A stretch of 64,000 nucleotides of DNA from JAHEDT01 sp963825615 (GTDB lineage: Bacteria > Desulfobacterota > Desulfuromonadia > Desulfuromonadales > BM103), in contig CAWGTV010000003.1 in NCBI GenBank assembly GCA_963825615.1, forward strand, positions 434,001-498,000, read 5' to 3'. A model generated the notes under the pieces. That model searched no databases, was not told where the DNA came from, and worked only from the letters and a program-made list of their open reading frames with translations. This document shows positions 19,774 to 28,671 of the stretch, one piece after another. The translations under genes and the position numbers were made by a program. Every line of letters begins with the position of its first letter. Positions within the stretch are counted from its first letter, which is position 1.

Positions 19774-22761
19774 TCACAACCCCTGACGCGCTGGACCTTC
19801 GACAAGAGGCAGCCACATTAATACTGTCGTGCCCTTGCCGACAGCACTCTGGTAATCCACGCCGCCGCCATGTCCTTCAAGGATGTTCTTGATGATCGGC
19901 ACACCGAGACCGACCCCGAAGTTCTTGGTGCTGAACATCGGTTCGTAAATCCGTGCCAAAACTTCTTCACTCATCCCCGGGCCATTGTCGCTGACCCTGA
20001 TCTCGTAGCGATCATCAACAAGCCGGGTCTGGATGTCCAGTTTTTTTACCGCATCGGAGACTTCCTCGAGGGCCTGCAAGGCATTGGTGATCACATTGAC
20101 CATGACTCTGCGCAGACGTTCTGCATCGGCCGGCACAGTGGCCTGTGCAGTGAGGTCGCAATGTAGCTGAAGATCCTCTGGGAAAGAAAGCTCATTGAGA
20201 AACTCAGTGAGCCAGAGGTCTATGTCAAGCGGCTCTTTTTTAATCGTGCGCTGCCGTGAAAAGTCGAGGAGTTCACTGATGATGCTGTCACACCGTTCAA
20301 CATTGCGTTCCGCAAGCATCAAGGGTCTTGCCAGTGTCTCATGTTCCGCGCCGCTCAACGCGCTCTTGAGCAGGTACAAGGCATTGGCAACCGTGCCCAG
20401 CGGATTGCGGATTTCGTGGCTGACCGTGGTGGTCAGCTGGCCGAGCACGGCAAGCCGCTCCTTCTGCACGAGCTCCTGCTGGGCGGCTTCCAGCTGCGCC
20501 GTGCGCTCGCCGACGAGCTTTTCCAGGTGAACACGATGTTTTGCCAGTTCATCCTCGGCGGTCTTGCGAGCGGTTATGTCCTGGACCATGGAGATCACCC
20601 CGATAGCCTCACCGGAAGCATCAAATAAGGGCGTATTGTACCATTCGCAGGTAATGGTCTTGCCGTCCTTGGTCAGGTTGTCATTTACGGTGTGGGCAGA
20701 CTTATCTCCCGCCATCAACTTGGCCCAGACCTTTTCGATCAAAGGCCTGACCATCCCGGGGACAATCGTGTCGAATGGCTGGGTACCAAGCATTTCCTCA
20801 GCCGTGAAGCCGAAGATGGTCTCAGCCGCCGGGTTCCACAAGTTGACAGTGAACTCCGGTGACCACAGGATGCACCCCAACGGCATGCGCTCGATCAGCA
20901 GAGAGAGCCTTTCGTTCGCTTCACTTAGCTTGTCCGCAGCCTCTTTGCGTTCTGAAATGTCACGGACCGAAGCCAGGGTCCTGAATTTCCCCCCGATCAT
21001 CGTGCTACGCAGACTGACCTCAGTCCAGAAGATTTCACCGGATGCTTTGCGTGATCGCCATTCAAATTTACAAAAGCCCTTCTCGCGTGCCTCTTGCAGC
21101 TTTTCTTTGACCTCGGCAGTGGAATATGGGCTGATACCCATGCTGAACCCCTCAGCATGGCCGCCCAAGGCTTCCTCGTAGGTACAATTGTACATTTTCA
21201 GCATCGACTGGTTAACATCCATAACCTGCCCGGTCTCGGCATCATGAATAAACAAGGCATCAGTGGTGGCATTGAATATCTCACGATAATTCTGTTCGCT
21301 AAGGCTCAGTTCGTCGAGGAGTTCCTTCTGTTCGGTAATGTCGATCATGACACCGAGCAGGCGCACTGGGCGATTATTCTCGACGACAACGGTGACCAGG
21401 TTGCGAACCCAGACGATGCGACCATCGGCGGCGATCATGCGGTATTCGAAATCGTGATCTTCGTGTTTCTCGGACATCAACTGACAATAAGCCTTGGCTT
21501 GCTTGACATCCTGTACATGTGTCTTGTGCTCCCAGAACGAGGGATCTTCATACCAGTCCTGGACAGGAAAACCGAGCATGGCTTCGGCCTGCCTGCTGAC
21601 GAAGAGGAAACGGAACGATGCATATTCCATCTCCCAGACAATGCCGTCGATTGAGTTGACCAGGTTACGGAAGCGTTGCTCGTTGGCTATGATCGAATCC
21701 TCCCTCACCTTGATGGCATAGGTCATGTTCTTGATCTGGTTGGCCAGAGTGTCAATCTCGGAAAACCCTGAAGGGCGAAAAATAAATTCATAGCGGCCGT
21801 CAGCGATCTGGCCGGTTTTCTGGCCAAGGACAATCAATGGTCGCATCAGGCGGCGTGCATTCGTAAAAGCAAAGGTCGCCCCCAGCAGGGCCGCTACCAG
21901 CATAAAACCGATCAGCAGGTTACGCATGTTATGGATCGGGGCCAACACATCATGCATATTGAGGCCGACCCAGGCAATCCACCCCGGAGTAGGCACAAGG
22001 GCGGCGCTTTCCAGGTAATTCCTCTGTCCCTGGTCGAACTCCTGGGTTGTTTCCTCTCCTTCCATGGCCCGGATAACGGTAGGATGGTCGCCAAAACTGA
22101 CGCGTTGCATGGTCTTTTCATTAAAGTTGTGAGCGACCAAAGAACCATTTTCATCGACAACCGCAACTTCGATACTGCTATTTTTCGCATATCTCTGTAA
22201 CAGCCGGCCAAGACTGTTCAATCTCACATTGCCGAGCAGGTAACCCTGCGGCATCGGCATCCCAAGGGTAACAGAAGGTTCACCGGTGGCCAGAGAAATG
22301 AAGGAGCTGCTCCAAGTTGGCCCGATTATTTTCCCGGAGCCTTTAAACAGCTGGTGACCGGAAAAGTCGATGCCAGCATAGTCCTCGAGATGTGATTGCA
22401 GCTTGGCCATAACGCCAATATGGATAACCTTGAGATTAGCGTCCAGGAGATAAATCGACTCGAAAAACTGGGAGTTTTCAACCATGCTGGCAAGAAAATC
22501 GTCCACGCTGTCCGGCTTCAGGATCTTATCTGACGAAATTGTCTGCTGAACGTGGTGCAAGTCGGCAAGGACCTCGGCAAGAAGGGATTCCACATCTTCG
22601 ACAATCCCCCTGGCCTGCGACATGTTGCGCTCGCGGACGCCTTCAAGCTGATATTTCGAGATCAACTGGATATCAAGCAGACCCAAAAGCAGGACGGGAA
22701 GAGACGCGACCAGAAGGAAGTTTAATGTTAAGGCACGCTTGAGGGAGTAGAGGAAAGGCAT
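19774..22761 (-). CDS. Large sensor histidine kinase: periplasmic Cache-type sensor, HAMP-like, three PAS, HisKA, HATPase
   Basis: About 995 residues. Helix 1 (residues about 12-30) and helix 2 (about 280-300) flank a periplasmic region of Cache type (SIYLLDANLKVIHIG, VDENGSLVAHN). PAS domains follow at about 365-480, 490-610 and 620-740, with PAC-like ends (VMIDITEQKE, SVRDISERKE, MVQDITARK). HisKA carries VSHEIRNPLG (around 782) and the HATPase has NVITNALQAL, DNGPGM and GLGVPI. The ATG at 22761 is chosen because a paralogous N-terminus at 23511 aligns from exactly that Met. It lies 63 bases after the response regulator gene. Confidence 0.88.
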   Translation of the reverse strand: MPFLYSLKRALTLNFLLVASLPVLLLGLLDIQLISKYQLEGVRERNMSQARGIVEDVESLLAEVLADLHHVQQTISSDKILKPDSVDDFLASMVENSQFFESIYLLDANLKVIHIGVMAKLQSHLEDYAGIDFSGHQLFKGSGKIIGPTWSSSFISLATGEPSVTLGMPMPQGYLLGNVRLNSLGRLLQRYAKNSSIEVAVVDENGSLVAHNFNEKTMQRVSFGDHPTVIRAMEGEETTQEFDQGQRNYLESAALVPTPGWIAWVGLNMHDVLAPIHNMRNLLIGFMLVAALLGATFAFTNARRLMRPLIVLGQKTGQIADGRYEFIFRPSGFSEIDTLANQIKNMTYAIKVREDSIIANEQRFRNLVNSIDGIVWEMEYASFRFLFVSRQAEAMLGFPVQDWYEDPSFWEHKTHVQDVKQAKAYCQLMSEKHEDHDFEYRMIAADGRIVWVRNLVTVVVENNRPVRLLGVMIDITEQKELLDELSLSEQNYREIFNATTDALFIHDAETGQVMDVNQSMLKMYNCTYEEALGGHAEGFSMGISPYSTAEVKEKLQEAREKGFCKFEWRSRKASGEIFWTEVSLRSTMIGGKFRTLASVRDISERKEAADKLSEANERLSLLIERMPLGCILWSPEFTVNLWNPAAETIFGFTAEEMLGTQPFDTIVPGMVRPLIEKVWAKLMAGDKSAHTVNDNLTKDGKTITCEWYNTPLFDASGEAIGVISMVQDITARKTAEDELAKHRVHLEKLVGERTAQLEAAQQELVQKERLAVLGQLTTTVSHEIRNPLGTVANALYLLKSALSGAEHETLARPLMLAERNVERCDSIISELLDFSRQRTIKKEPLDIDLWLTEFLNELSFPEDLQLHCDLTAQATVPADAERLRRVMVNVITNALQALEEVSDAVKKLDIQTRLVDDRYEIRVSDNGPGMSEEVLARIYEPMFSTKNFGVGLGVPIIKNILEGHGGGVDYQSAVGKGTTVLMWLPLVEGPARQGL

Positions 22762-22824
22762 GTTCGTAGCTGAACCCATCACTCTTATGCAGGAAAACGT
22801 CTGGAGAGATTCTCGGCAAGCACT

Positions 22825-23241
22825 TTAAGATGACACATTCAATACAGGGCTGTTAGGGGGGGGGTTCTGCAGTCGATCAATAAAACTGAACATCTCCTTG
22901 AGTCGGAACGGCTTGCGCAAAACATCGATGGCACCGGCCTGGCGCGCTTTATCGAGCAAAGCCACCTCACTGAAACCGGTCATCATAACAACCTGCGCAT
23001 TCGGACAGAAGCCCCGGATTTCCACCAGGCTTTCAACCCCATTTTTGCCGGGCAGTTTGATATCCATAAAGGCGATGTCGTAACACATGCTCTTGAATTT
23101 TCTGATCGCTTCTTCACCGGTGCGGGCAATATCCACGTCGCAGTTATGCACCCCAAGAGCGATCATCAAACTCTCGGCGAAATCCGGATCGTCTTCAACG
23201 ATTAGGACTTTGGTTGCAACCTTACGCATCAACACCCCCAT
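22825..23241 (-). CDS. Single-domain response regulator
   Basis: 138 residues: a receiver with VLIVEDDPDF (acid pocket), the phosphorylated Asp in AFMDIKLPG (residue 60), MMTGFSE and LRKPFR (switch Lys). No output domain follows, as in CheY/Spo0F-type relays. GTG-rich purine sequence precedes both the ATG at 23241 and that at 23229, so the start is uncertain by four codons. It sits between the large kinase and a periplasmic binding protein gene and probably takes phosphate from that kinase. Confidence 0.88.
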   Translation of the reverse strand: MGVLMRKVATKVLIVEDDPDFAESLMIALGVHNCDVDIARTGEEAIRKFKSMCYDIAFMDIKLPGKNGVESLVEIRGFCPNAQVVMMTGFSEVALLDKARQAGAIDVLRKPFRLKEMFSFIDRLQNPPPNSPVLNVSS

Positions 23242-23406
23242 TCAATAGCCATGTCAATACATAATTTATAACATAGAAGTCGACCAGCCGCTACATTGAT
23301 GGGCGCAAATGACAAAACAATCATAATAAAGTCAGACAAACAAGTTGAACCGAAGACAGGAACTATTCGGGCCATAATATTGGCACAATGCGACTCAATC
23401 TAATAT

Positions 23407-23511
23407 TTAAGTTTTCATGAGACCGAGGACACCGACCAGTAGGATCGGCAGCGTGGCCACAACGAGAAAATGCGGTGTCAGCGACGGCCTGAGTGATCTA
23501 GGGAACTTCAT
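23407..23511 (-). pseudogene. N-terminal remnant of a second Cache-type sensor kinase
   Basis: A 34-codon frame beginning one base after the binding-protein stop. Its product (SLRPSLTPHFLVVATLP then ILLVGVLGL) aligns without gaps to the first 31 residues of the kinase at 22761 (SLKRALTLNFLLVASLP, VLLLGLLDI), with about 17 identities. The frame then stops, and nothing further of a kinase is readable before 23242. This looks like a deleted kinase gene that was once coupled to the binding protein. Alternatively it is a very short membrane peptide. Confidence 0.55.
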
Positions 23512-23512
23512 T

Positions 23513-24655
23513 TTAATCCAAGACCTTGAACGTGGAGTCCACAACAACGGTCAGGAAAAGTTTCCTTTCGACATCGCCATACTGGTCGACCTTGATAATT
23601 GATTGCATGCCAGGAAAAGAATCGATTTTGAGCAGTATTTCTTTGAGACCCTCACGGCGCGGATTCTGCTCAAGACCCGCGAAGAGGTATGCGGTGGCAT
23701 CATAGGCAAGGGCTGTCGCAAATGAAGGGGCATAGCCGAACCGCCGGTAAAACTTCTCTTTGAAAGCAAGGTAGCGGGGCTCCTGACTCTCGGCGTTGAA
23801 ACTGTGAAAAGAGACCATGCCGTTGACAGCCCTCCCACCGAAGCTGAGCAGGTCCGTCGTAAAGGCCCATTCCGAGGAGAACAGCGGGACCGTGCTTTCC
23901 AGCTTGCGAATTTGCTGTGCCAGAAGGGCCGTGTCGATGGCATTGCTGAGCAGTAGAACACCATCAGGTTGCGCTTGCAGTATACGTTCGGCGATCGGCA
24001 GAAAATAGACATTCGGCTGAGAGGTGAAGGCTTCCGAAACAACAACCTGGCCACCGATTTCTTCAAGCGCCTGCGTGAAATAGTCGAGCCAGGTTGCCGT
24101 GAAGGCCCGATTGGAAACGTCGTAGATCACCGCCATTTTTCCGAGTCTCAATGAATGAACCACATAGTTGGCCAACTGGCGGGCGTTTCGGCTCAGTGGT
24201 GTTGTCACACGCATAAAAAAATCATCCTGAGCCGAGAGCTGGTCGGTCTTAACCGTAGGACTGATGGTAATGGTGTGGGCGGCATCAATCAATGGCTGGA
24301 TGACGACGGCAACAGAGCTGGTCATCGGTCCAATGATGGCCACGACCTTTTCGTCTGTCAGTTCCCGAATCGCCTGTTTGGCGGTTTCGTCATCCTGGCG
24401 ATCGTCTTTGACAACCAGCTCCACCTTGCGCCCATTGATCCCCCCAGACTGGTTCTTTTCTTCCACCGCCATGAGAGTGCCATCGCGGCCAGCGACACCC
24501 AGGTCGGCAACGCGGCCGGTCAGGCCACCGATAAAGCCAATTTTGAGAGGGGGCTCCTCGGTACAGGACCACAGCTGCAGGCAAAGACTTGTCGTCAGGA
24601 CAAAAACAGCCCAATACCCCAGCAACCGCACTATTCGAAGCTTCATGGCAGGCAT
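23513..24655 (-). CDS. LivK-type periplasmic binding lipoprotein
   Basis: About 380 residues from the ATG at 24655 (an ATG at 24646 is also possible). The signal peptide ends in LQLWSC, a lipobox-like site. The mature protein has the type I periplasmic-binding fold: IGFIGGLTGRVADLGVAGRDG, NQSGGINGRKVELVVKDDRQD, AIIGPMTSS and ALAYDATAYLFAGL. This family binds branched-chain amino acids, amides or urea-like ligands. No permease or ATPase genes are adjacent. Instead a kinase remnant, a response regulator and a Cache kinase follow, so it may act as a sensory co-receptor. Confidence 0.82.
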   Translation of the reverse strand: MPAMKLRIVRLLGYWAVFVLTTSLCLQLWSCTEEPPLKIGFIGGLTGRVADLGVAGRDGTLMAVEEKNQSGGINGRKVELVVKDDRQDDETAKQAIRELTDEKVVAIIGPMTSSVAVVIQPLIDAAHTITISPTVKTDQLSAQDDFFMRVTTPLSRNARQLANYVVHSLRLGKMAVIYDVSNRAFTATWLDYFTQALEEIGGQVVVSEAFTSQPNVYFLPIAERILQAQPDGVLLLSNAIDTALLAQQIRKLESTVPLFSSEWAFTTDLLSFGGRAVNGMVSFHSFNAESQEPRYLAFKEKFYRRFGYAPSFATALAYDATAYLFAGLEQNPRREGLKEILLKIDSFPGMQSIIKVDQYGDVERKLFLTVVVDSTFKVLD

Positions 24656-24847
24656 CCCAATCAGTAACAACCCCATAAATGCATCGATAATAGTCCTTTT
24701 TCCCCCGGGATTGTTTGATAATATAACACTATGTAAACATTCATTTCGAAGCACTCACGGGGAATGACCCCTTCACTCCATACAGTTGAGTCAGCGGATG
24801 CGAGCCCGTGTTCAAAAGGGTTTGATCACGGCCGTCCCGCCTCGTGC

Positions 24848-26302
24848 TTATTTGATCACCTTGATCTTTTCTCCGGCTTTTAGAACCTCCCCCAACTGCA
24901 TTCCGTTGAGCCAGGCGATCGTTGCCCACTGTTCGCGGTCGATCTTCATGGCCAGAAGAGTCTTCTCCAAGGTACTCGCTTTCGCCAGCGTGGTGACGGC
25001 GATCCGCTGTGGCTGACGGTTCAGCAGGGTACGATCGGTCAAGACCGAGAATCCGGTGGCCGGCTGCTGCAAGACTTCGGATAAAGCACTATAATCAGCG
25101 ACGCTCGTCATACCGTGAAAGGCGAAAACATCCGAACCTTTTTGGTAAAAATGGGACACGATAACGGCGCGCTGCTGACCGTTGGTGAGCACCGACACTA
25201 GCTGCCGCGTCGGCATGCCGTCGGTGGTCAGGGAACGCTCCTGCTGCACGTTTGCGCCGGTTGATTTCAGAAAGGTCGCGACGACCTGGGTGAGATTGCT
25301 ACCGGGGCGAATAGCCACGATCGAAACAGCTCGCCCTTGAGGATGGCTGAGTTGCAGGTTGTTCCCTTCCCGCTCCAGTTTCCAGCCGCTCGGAATTGGC
25401 AATTTGGCTTCGTATTGCGGCAAGTAATACCAATTCCCCTCGCGAAAGCCCTTGCGCGGGTCATCACCATAAACCAGACCGTCAACGCGGGCCAGAAACT
25501 GGGCCCGGTTGACACGGAACGGCTGTCCAGAGGTCTGGGCTTGCCATTTCCTCGCCAGTGCTCGAACCGTGGCTTCACGGTCCAACGGGTTGGGATGGGT
25601 GGAAAAAAACTCCGGCAGGCGCGCGGCCTGCTGTCCACCTTCTCCCGGCTGACGCTGTAAGGTGATGAAGAAATCGGCCATGCGTCCGGCATCGTAGCCA
25701 GTGCGGGTCGCATATTCGACACCCAGGGCATCGGCCTCCCGTTCGTCATCCCGGCTAAACTTGAGGAAGAGGAGTTCAGCCCCTTTTTCCACCATGGGAC
25801 CGAGCATATCGCCATAATTGCCTAGTACAGCCTGGCTGAGGCTCAGGCCGATGTTGGCCATCATCATGTTGCTGTACTGCTGGGCCGAATGCCGCGCCGT
25901 CACATGACCTATTTCATGCCCCAGTACACCGGCCAGTTCGGCTTCATCGTTCAGGGCCGCGAGCAGACCGCGCGTCACGTAAACATAGCCACCCGGTGCG
26001 GCAAAGGCGTTGATGACAGGTGTATCCATGACCTTGAACTGCCAGTCCAAGGCGGCTCGATGGGAGATACGTCCTATGGCGACACCCATGGATTGCAGGT
26101 AGTTCTGCAAAGCTGAATCAGCATAAATCCCGTACTGGTCGACAACAGACTGATCGGTCGAACGCCCCAGTTTGAATTCGTCCTGCTCACTGAGCAGCAT
26201 CAGCTGCTGCTGGCCGGTCACCGGGTTGACGGCACAACTGGCCAGCGCGAGGAATCCGGCCAAGAGGAAAGAGGGAATCCTTCTCCTAATGTAATTTTTC
26301 AT
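24848..26302 (-). CDS. M48-family metalloprotease lipoprotein (BepA/LoiP-like)
   Basis: 484 residues. The signal peptide ends LASCAVNPVTG, the lipobox and the VNPVTG stretch common in this family. The zinc site is LGHEIGHVTARHSAQQ (around residue 135), and a later EREADALGVEY supplies the third ligand. This organisation fits outer-membrane quality-control proteases. The C-terminal 200 residues include a segment (RIAVTTLAKASTLEKTLL, GEVLKAGEKIKVI) seen in larger M48 proteins rather than the TPR of BepA. It is monocistronic, with a gene-free stretch upstream. Confidence 0.85.
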   Translation of the reverse strand: MKNYIRRRIPSFLLAGFLALASCAVNPVTGQQQLMLLSEQDEFKLGRSTDQSVVDQYGIYADSALQNYLQSMGVAIGRISHRAALDWQFKVMDTPVINAFAAPGGYVYVTRGLLAALNDEAELAGVLGHEIGHVTARHSAQQYSNMMMANIGLSLSQAVLGNYGDMLGPMVEKGAELLFLKFSRDDEREADALGVEYATRTGYDAGRMADFFITLQRQPGEGGQQAARLPEFFSTHPNPLDREATVRALARKWQAQTSGQPFRVNRAQFLARVDGLVYGDDPRKGFREGNWYYLPQYEAKLPIPSGWKLEREGNNLQLSHPQGRAVSIVAIRPGSNLTQVVATFLKSTGANVQQERSLTTDGMPTRQLVSVLTNGQQRAVIVSHFYQKGSDVFAFHGMTSVADYSALSEVLQQPATGFSVLTDRTLLNRQPQRIAVTTLAKASTLEKTLLAMKIDREQWATIAWLNGMQLGEVLKAGEKIKVIK

Positions 26303-26844
26303 GACAGCTCCTTAAAACAGCGTTAACGTCACACACGAGTCTACTCAAGAGCCTTCGCAGTGACAAACCAGAAACCAGTGAGAAGGCAGAAACTGGATGT
26401 GCGGCACAGTGCTCGATGGTTCCGGGCGATGGCGGGTCATGCCACTCTCGCTTCCGACAGCCTTGCCATGGAGGTGTCCTATGATAATCTGAACAGCATG
26501 CTATGTCATTATTGACTTGAGGCCCCTGATGTAGACGCAAAATATACGTCTTTATTGCAGATCATTATATTTCAGACACTTACGCCCATAAATCGAACTA
26601 AGTAATTGATAAACTTCTTTACTCAAACCAGGGGGATGTACAGAGGATAAAATATATCTTTACTGTGCAAAATGTTTTGGGGAGGGAGATGCTTGAACGA
26701 AGGTCTTATTTCAATGCACTATATAATGCGTTCTTAACTTTGGCTGGATAGCTTCTTCCAATAGATATACCAGCTCTCGATAACAAACATGAGATTGGCC
26801 ACTTATTACACCTAAAGAATTAACGACTTATTTTCGTCGCCTTA

Positions 26845-26874
26845 CTTGCCAACTTTCCTGCGAAAGTTGGCAAG
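26845..26874. repeat. Perfect 13-base hairpin in gene-free DNA
   Basis: CTTGCCAACTTTC / GAAAGTTGGCAAG with a CTGC loop. No gene ends close by on either side, and there is no T tract, so it is unexplained. Confidence 0.7.
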
Positions 26875-27079
26875 GTGCAGGGCTAACTGACCCCTATTAG
26901 TTGCCCACCCTCTCCTCTCGATGATTTTTTCCTGAGCAACAATTTCAACTAACATTCGAGGCTTTTTGAGGCCTTAAATGTCTAAGGAGTTCCAGAAATT
27001 AGTTGCAGTAAAATAAATAAGAAACCCCCAACCTGGAAAAACCGTTAGGGGCTTATTTGACCTATAGATGGTGATCTTT

Positions 27080-27121
27080 AAGAAAATGGCCCACCTTCGC
27101 ATAAAAGTGAGCCATTTTCTT
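27080..27121. terminator. Terminator-like hairpin in the scar region
   Basis: AAGAAAATGGC plus CAC pairs with GTG plus GCCATTTTCTT, 15-base arms with one mismatch. A-rich and T-rich ends would allow termination in both directions. No annotated gene uses it, so it may mark the end of a lost gene or of a small RNA. Confidence 0.5.
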
Positions 27122-27400
27122 GTCCCCCCCTCCCAGAAGAAACTTTATATAATGTTATTTAGCAAGTTTAAGGCCACAACATAAACTCCCTGAGAGAATC
27201 AATTCGAGCAATGATAACTTATTGATAAGACAGTGCATATTTTAACTGAATAAATTGTCGCTATTTATATAGTGCTACGGTTTCCGTTGCTCAAAAACAG
27301 CAAAGTGTCAAAAATTGTCCGATTAGTAGCAACTTTTTGGATTCTGCCGAACAGAACAGACGTCGGGACTGGTGGGTGTCATGCTATTCCTGATGAACAA

Positions 27401-27428
27401 GAAAAACCCCCGATTCGAAGATTGAGGG
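27401..27428 (+). terminator. Terminator-like hairpin before the truncated antiporter
   Basis: AAAAACCC and GGGTTTTT bracket a 12-base spacer, followed by TGTGTCTTATAGATGGT. A similar hairpin followed by a similar tail (ACCTATAGATGGT) lies at 27021-27073. Confidence 0.5.
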
Positions 27429-27485
27429 TTTTTGTGTCTTATAGATGGTTATTTATAAGGCTTTTCTAGAGATATTTAGTCCCTT

Positions 27486-28040
27486 TTGAGTTTGGTTATT
27501 TACGGTTGCACCAACCTGGCAGGAGGCAACGGTGCCCTCGGTATCCTGTTTAGCGCCCTGTTGATCGGCAATTCCTCGGAAGTCCTCAAAAAACTCCGCA
27601 TTACCCGATTCAAGCGCAGTTCATACCAACACCGGGCATCTGACCTAGTCATACATGACCACATCAGCTTTTTCATCAAGTCCTTCTTCTTTTTCATGAT
27701 CGGCCTGATGTTCCCGACGTCACCGCGTCTAATTCTGCTTGGCGCCGCCTTTGCCGTCATGCTGTTGGTCTTCCGCTGGCCTGCAGTTAAACTCTCTCTG
27801 TGGGGTGCCGGCATGTCGCGCTCACAGCAATCCCTGGCCGTTATTGCCATCCCGCGGGGCATGGCGGCCGGAGTCCTGTCGATGATCCCGCTGCAGCGCG
27901 GTATTGCCAACACGGAGAACCTTGTCTCGGGTGTGTTCGCCGGCATCGTCTTCACGATCCTGCTGTTTACGGTCGGCTTCGCCCTGGTACAGCGCTCAGA
28001 TAAATCTCATACCCAGAACGGTGCAGGACCGCAGGAGTGA
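27486..28040 (+). pseudogene. C-terminal fragment of an NhaP/CPA1-type cation:proton antiporter
   Basis: 185 residues that begin inside a membrane helix (LVIYGCTNLAGGNGALGILFSALLIGN), a segment that lies near the middle of CPA1 antiporters. They run to a normal C-terminus with SFFFFMIGLMF, RWPAVKLSLWG and IAIPRGMAAGVL. In-frame stops lie immediately upstream and only a TTG is available as start, so the first half (about 200 residues or more) is missing. A gene-free AT-rich stretch adjoins the break. Not expected to be a working transporter. Confidence 0.75.
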
Positions 28041-28161
28041 TGTCCTTAAAATCCGCACTCAAATTGCATACAGAGTAGGTGAGATGCCTCACTTCTCGCG
28101 TCGCTGAAATCGTGCTGGCAAAAGCAACTTTCCTTTCTCCTTCCAACGCCTGCAATGTAAG

Positions 28162-28191
28162 AAAGGCCTTCCCCGCTCAGGGTAGGCCTTT
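28162..28191 (+). terminator. Intrinsic terminator after the antiporter fragment
   Basis: AAAGGCCT / AGGCCTTT with inner CCC/GGG pairing, followed by TTTTGTG. Good rho-independent layout on the plus strand, 120 bases past the stop. Confidence 0.75.
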
Positions 28192-28267
28192 TTGTGTCTA
28201 CATTGCTTTGATATACCCATTTTGGCTGAAATGCGAAATTCTTACTGAATCGCCCCTAATGTTATTA

Positions 28268-28622
28268 CAAAGAATAGTCACGACTTTTCCTGCCCAGTAA
28301 ACAAGATTTTTCTCGCCAACACCTAATCATAACCGCCGCAACCCTGGCCACGGCGTCGGCAACGCTGTGGCATTTCCACCAATTCGCTCCGGTCGGACTG
28401 TTGACCAAGCTGGTCGCCATCCCGTTGATCGTCTGGGGCACTGTCCCGGCCGGGTTGTTCGGTATGGCGTTTTTACCCATCGGCGCCCCGCTCGCCGATG
28501 GAGACTGTTCCTTTCATCGCGGCTGTGACCGCCGACAGGTCTCTTTGTTGCGTACCGAACTTGGATCTTCTGCATCGACAACGGCAGATGGCTGGCACAC
28601 CCTGACAGGCCTTTATAATTGA
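28268..28622 (+). pseudogene. Internal fragment of a ComEC/Rec2-type DNA uptake channel
   Basis: One frame reads RQHLIITAATLATASATLW, HFHQFAPVGLLTKLVAIPL and VPAGLFGMAFLPIGAPLA, which matches the conserved transmembrane region of ComEC (ATLAT...HF..FAP.GLL.N..A.PL). Neither the N-terminal OB-like part nor the C-terminal metallo-beta-lactamase part is present, and a frame change occurs after residue PLA. It is therefore a decayed piece. No other competence genes are nearby. Confidence 0.65.
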
Positions 28623-28671
28623 CTCATTTCAAGGAGTTTGGTAGTTTGGTTTCCTCTTCAACCGAGACGGG

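Larger units (their letters stand above)
26303..27485. other. Gene-free, AT-rich scar region with several hairpins
   Basis: About 1.2 kb with no convincing gene. Its base composition is visibly richer in A and T than the flanks. It contains at least four stem-loops (26845-26874, 27021-27054, 27080-27121, 27401-27428) and the likely promoter of the M48 gene at its left end. A 20-codon frame at 26689 has a purine-rich leader but nothing else to support it. The truncated antiporter that follows suggests a deletion or insertion junction. Confidence 0.6.

Noticed and set aside
26689..26751. 20-codon ORF with a purine-rich leader
   Set aside because: The ribosome site is too close to the ATG, the product has no feature, and the region looks gene-free.
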